This document shows, piece by piece, positions 62,023 to 64,000 of a stretch of 64,000 nucleotides of DNA. The notes under the pieces are model-generated. The model was not told the DNA's origin. It ran no database searches and worked only from the letters and a program-made list of their open reading frames with translations. The stretch is taken from NCBI GenBank assembly GCA_039962225.1, contig JAMPKV010000016.1, forward strand, positions 59,974 to 123,973, read 5' to 3'. Numbering within the stretch: the first letter of the stretch is position 1; each line of letters opens with the position of its first letter. The stretch comes from Microcoleus sp. AS-A8. GTDB taxonomy: Bacteria; Cyanobacteriota; Cyanobacteriia; Cyanobacteriales; Coleofasciculaceae. Made by a program: the position numbers and the translations under genes.

Positions 62023-62088
62023 GATAGGTAGTAGATGCTTGAACCTGATTCGGAGCTGTTAAATATAAAAAGGTTAGTTAGGAGATTT

Positions 62089-62562
62089 TTAGTTGTTTAT
62101 TGTGTCAATGCACGTAATTCTCCAGATACGATATTCACCTTCAGGACGAGCCTCGATGTAAACTTGACCTGAGTCAATAGAAGCAAGAGGGATAAAAGCC
62201 ACCTTTACATTACTTTTAAAGTCTACAATTAAACCAAATACTGAGTCACTATCCTTTGTTATTTGATAGATATTAATACTTAGGCTAGGATGTGCAAATT
62301 TTGGAAGTACATCAAACATTTGCTTTAATAATTGAATAAAAGTAGCCTTGGTTTTGGCTTTATACAAAGAACCTGAGTAAGAATCAGAAAATAGTCGGCT
62401 CAAATGAGTTGTGTTTTTGGAGTCATAGGAACTCTTAAAGTTTTGAAATAGAGAAAGCATGTTTCCCGACAGACGCTCTGGATGATATTCTGTTGTATCT
62501 GTAAGGAGATAGTAGATACCTTCTGCTAGCTTAATTGTGCCTTGAACGATAAACGGTTCCAT
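62089..62562 (-). CDS. Hypothetical protein
   Basis: A 157-residue protein. Its middle, SLFQNFKSSYDSKNTTHLSR then LFSDSYSGSLYKAKTKATFI, and its beta-rich end with VYIEARPEGEYRIWRITCID resemble the SnoaL/NTF2-like cone fold. I do not know a family. It lies 67 nt upstream in sequence of recQ's start, on the same strand. Confidence 0.65.
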   Translation of the reverse strand: MEPFIVQGTIKLAEGIYYLLTDTTEYHPERLSGNMLSLFQNFKSSYDSKNTTHLSRLFSDSYSGSLYKAKTKATFIQLLKQMFDVLPKFAHPSLSINIYQITKDSDSVFGLIVDFKSNVKVAFIPLASIDSGQVYIEARPEGEYRIWRITCIDTINN

Positions 62563-63029
62563 AGGTTTTACTGGATTTAAATTTCAAAATCAATGATAAA
62601 CTTTATCAATTAGTTCTAAATTCGAGAATACACCTAGATTTAGAAACCAATCTTTAACATCTCCGTAAATACGCTGAATTTTAACAGCGAGGCTTAAGAT
62701 AGCGTACTGACAATTCCCTAAATCACGTCAGTCGGCTGGAGCGATCGCCAAAAAATTCTAAACTCTAAGAAAAACTAGCTACACAGCCAATTGCATAACA
62801 GCCAGTTACACTTCTTACCCTACTCAATCCCTGTTAAAAAATGGGAATTAGAAAATTTTGCAACGCACTACACCATAGCAATTCTATTTGAGTCGTGAAC
62901 CTCTCAAATCTCTCTTCTTCCTCTTCTCTCTGAGTTCTCTGTGACTCTGTGGTTCGTTAAAACAAGTTAAGTTCACAAATCAAATAGGACTGCTATAGCT
63001 GATACAGCAGTTAGTACAGAAAGCCTACT
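62563..63029. other. Gene-free stretch with dispersed repeat
   Basis: Contains an inverted copy of the CACAGAG repeat family at 62911-62960 (CTCTGTGACTCTGTGGTTCG TTAA). Otherwise no feature that I can support. Confidence 0.6.
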
Positions 63030-63458
63030 CTAAGCACCGATTTTTTCCCGCAAAACGAGCGCAAACGCTTTAGCTTCACTCTTATCATTAGGCCAACCTC
63101 TAGCGCGAGTAATTTTACCTTCGGTTGTGGTAACGGCTACTGTGGGAAAGCCTGCAATACCTATGTAAGCGATGCAAACACACAAGGCTATAATGAGTAA
63201 ACCACACATGAGTGCAACTAAGTTACCAGGCAGAAGACTAACCACAGCGATGGAAAACAATATGCCAATGCTACCTGTAAGAATAGCGGCAAAAGATTTC
63301 TGCTGATAAAAACGAACAGAAACTACCTGCTTAAAAGTCATTTCCTCGCGAGAACCGTTCTGAAATAAATCTTTATTGCTCAGAAATATAACCCGTTTGT
63401 CTGTAATTGTTCCAAACTTATTACTGAGTACTTCTTGTTCTCTTGAGCCTCTAGACAT
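63030..63458 (-). CDS. Hypothetical protein with two membrane spans (DUF6232/PH-like)
   Basis: A 142-residue protein. The N-terminal part with LSNKFGTITDKRVIFLSNKD and MTFKQVVSVRFYQQ is like half of a PH-like domain. Two spans follow (about 58-78, 82-104, ILTGSIGILFSIAVVSLLPG), and the end resumes with VTTTEGKITRARGW. This is the layout of small DUF6232-type membrane proteins. Function unknown. Confidence 0.65.
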   Translation of the reverse strand: MSRGSREQEVLSNKFGTITDKRVIFLSNKDLFQNGSREEMTFKQVVSVRFYQQKSFAAILTGSIGILFSIAVVSLLPGNLVALMCGLLIIALCVCIAYIGIAGFPTVAVTTTEGKITRARGWPNDKSEAKAFALVLREKIGA

Positions 63459-63922
63459 ATAAGGGTAATTATGAGATAAACGAACACGATTCTAACCTCA
63501 TATACCTTCGCTTGGCTGTAGAATATCAAGTTTTTTTTCCTGGAAAAGGAACCTCTTTTTTTCTACGTTCAATAAAAATAGCCTACAGGACTATGCATTG
63601 ACAGGAAGACAATCAGGTGTGGTAGATCTGGACGACCTAGCACGATTTCTCAAACTATATTCACGAATAACTTATTTAAAGAAATTTATCCGGATATCGT
63701 ACCCATTGCTAATTAATTTTTTGACTCTGATACATTCCAACTGAGTGAACGCTGTGAAATTCCTGCCCAGTTGTCTGCTCTAAGTCCTTGGATTCGGGAC
63801 AATATTAAGATGTAGTGTCCTATCGCCTTGTTGTTTGAAGACTGCAAGCTCGACTTTTTGTCAATGCGTAAGTCCTGTTAGTGTGATTAGACCTGTTTTG
63901 AAAGTCTCCGAAGGAGATAAGT
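63459..63922. other. Gene-free stretch with IS-end-like sequence
   Basis: No gene. TGCGTAAGTCCTG at 63865-63877 is the reverse complement of the 13-mer at 1902-1914 and may be the end of an insertion sequence that begins at the right edge. Confidence 0.5.
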
Positions 63923-64000
63923 TTAAGTAATGGGTTGAGGAATAGGCGTGAGTGCAAGATGATAACCGAGTTGTGTAGCACGATGACAAAGGCGCTGGAG
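63923..64000 (-). CDS. C-terminal end of a gene, possibly a transposase (cut by window edge)
   Basis: An open frame enters from the right edge: LQRLCHRATQLGYHLALTPI then a Pro/Gln end and TAA at 63923-63925. The end lies about 45 nt from an IS-end-like 13-mer, so a transposase C-terminus is likely. Only 25 residues are visible, so identification is weak. Confidence 0.4.
   Translation of the reverse strand, partial: LQRLCHRATQLGYHLALTPIPQPIT

Overview
The window comes from the chromosome of a filamentous-type cyanobacterium. The evidence is petN (cytochrome b6f), the many GCGATCGC (HIP1) octamers, heptanucleotide tandem repeats, a CyRepA-type replication protein, DUF928/CHASE2 genes and pentapeptide-repeat kinases. 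Housekeeping genes (rpsD, moaA, cysE, petN, hsp20) show that it is not simply a plasmid. I cannot fix the genus.

Bases 1-34,100 are dominated by a contractile injection system (eCIS) locus. On the minus strand are a DUF4157 metallopeptidase-like protein (cut by the window edge), an AAA+ ATPase of the Afp15/Pvc15 type, a large DUF4255 (Afp16-like) protein and a histidine kinase/LuxR regulator pair. On the plus strand, block A (9369-14313) holds a short DUF4255 protein, the sheath, three tube paralogues, two small tail-assembly-like proteins and a hidden 46-codon DUF6760 reading frame. That frame has no ordinary start codon and lies in the -1 frame behind a G5 run and a strong hairpin. Block B (22193-34095) holds gp25, a baseplate J-like protein, a tail-protein-I-like protein, an eCIS-associated coiled-coil protein, a Tll0287-like haem sensor, and two large single-span membrane proteins with Ig-like domains, one ending in WD40 repeats and one in a Pro/Ser tail. 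A DUF928/CHASE2 pair and an XRE-hybrid kinase operon sit between the blocks. No spike, PAAR, LysM adaptor or tape measure was recognised here; they may lie beyond the left edge or elsewhere.

Bases 34,200-47,600 are accessory genes: Uma2, a methyltransferase-HIT fusion with an altered histidine triad, a neutral zinc metallopeptidase with an in-frame amber codon, and a compact cluster of methyltransferase, haem-oxygenase-like diiron enzyme and Fe/2OG oxygenase. These are followed by a HAD phosphatase, a GHL10 glycoside hydrolase-like protein, an FAD monooxygenase, and an RluA-family pseudouridine synthase that carries a dispersed repeat inside its coding sequence.

Bases 47,800-64,000 contain an XRE repressor with twin palindromic operators, a mosaic of three broken genes (DUF3368 PIN / NACHT / AAA), moaA, rpsD, cysE, CyRepA, hsp20, an SDR protein, petN with a small membrane partner, a Ser/Thr kinase with pentapeptide repeats, recQ and two unknown proteins. 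A fragment at the right edge is probably the end of another gene. Several dispersed repeat families punctuate the window, and some have been captured in frame inside genes.
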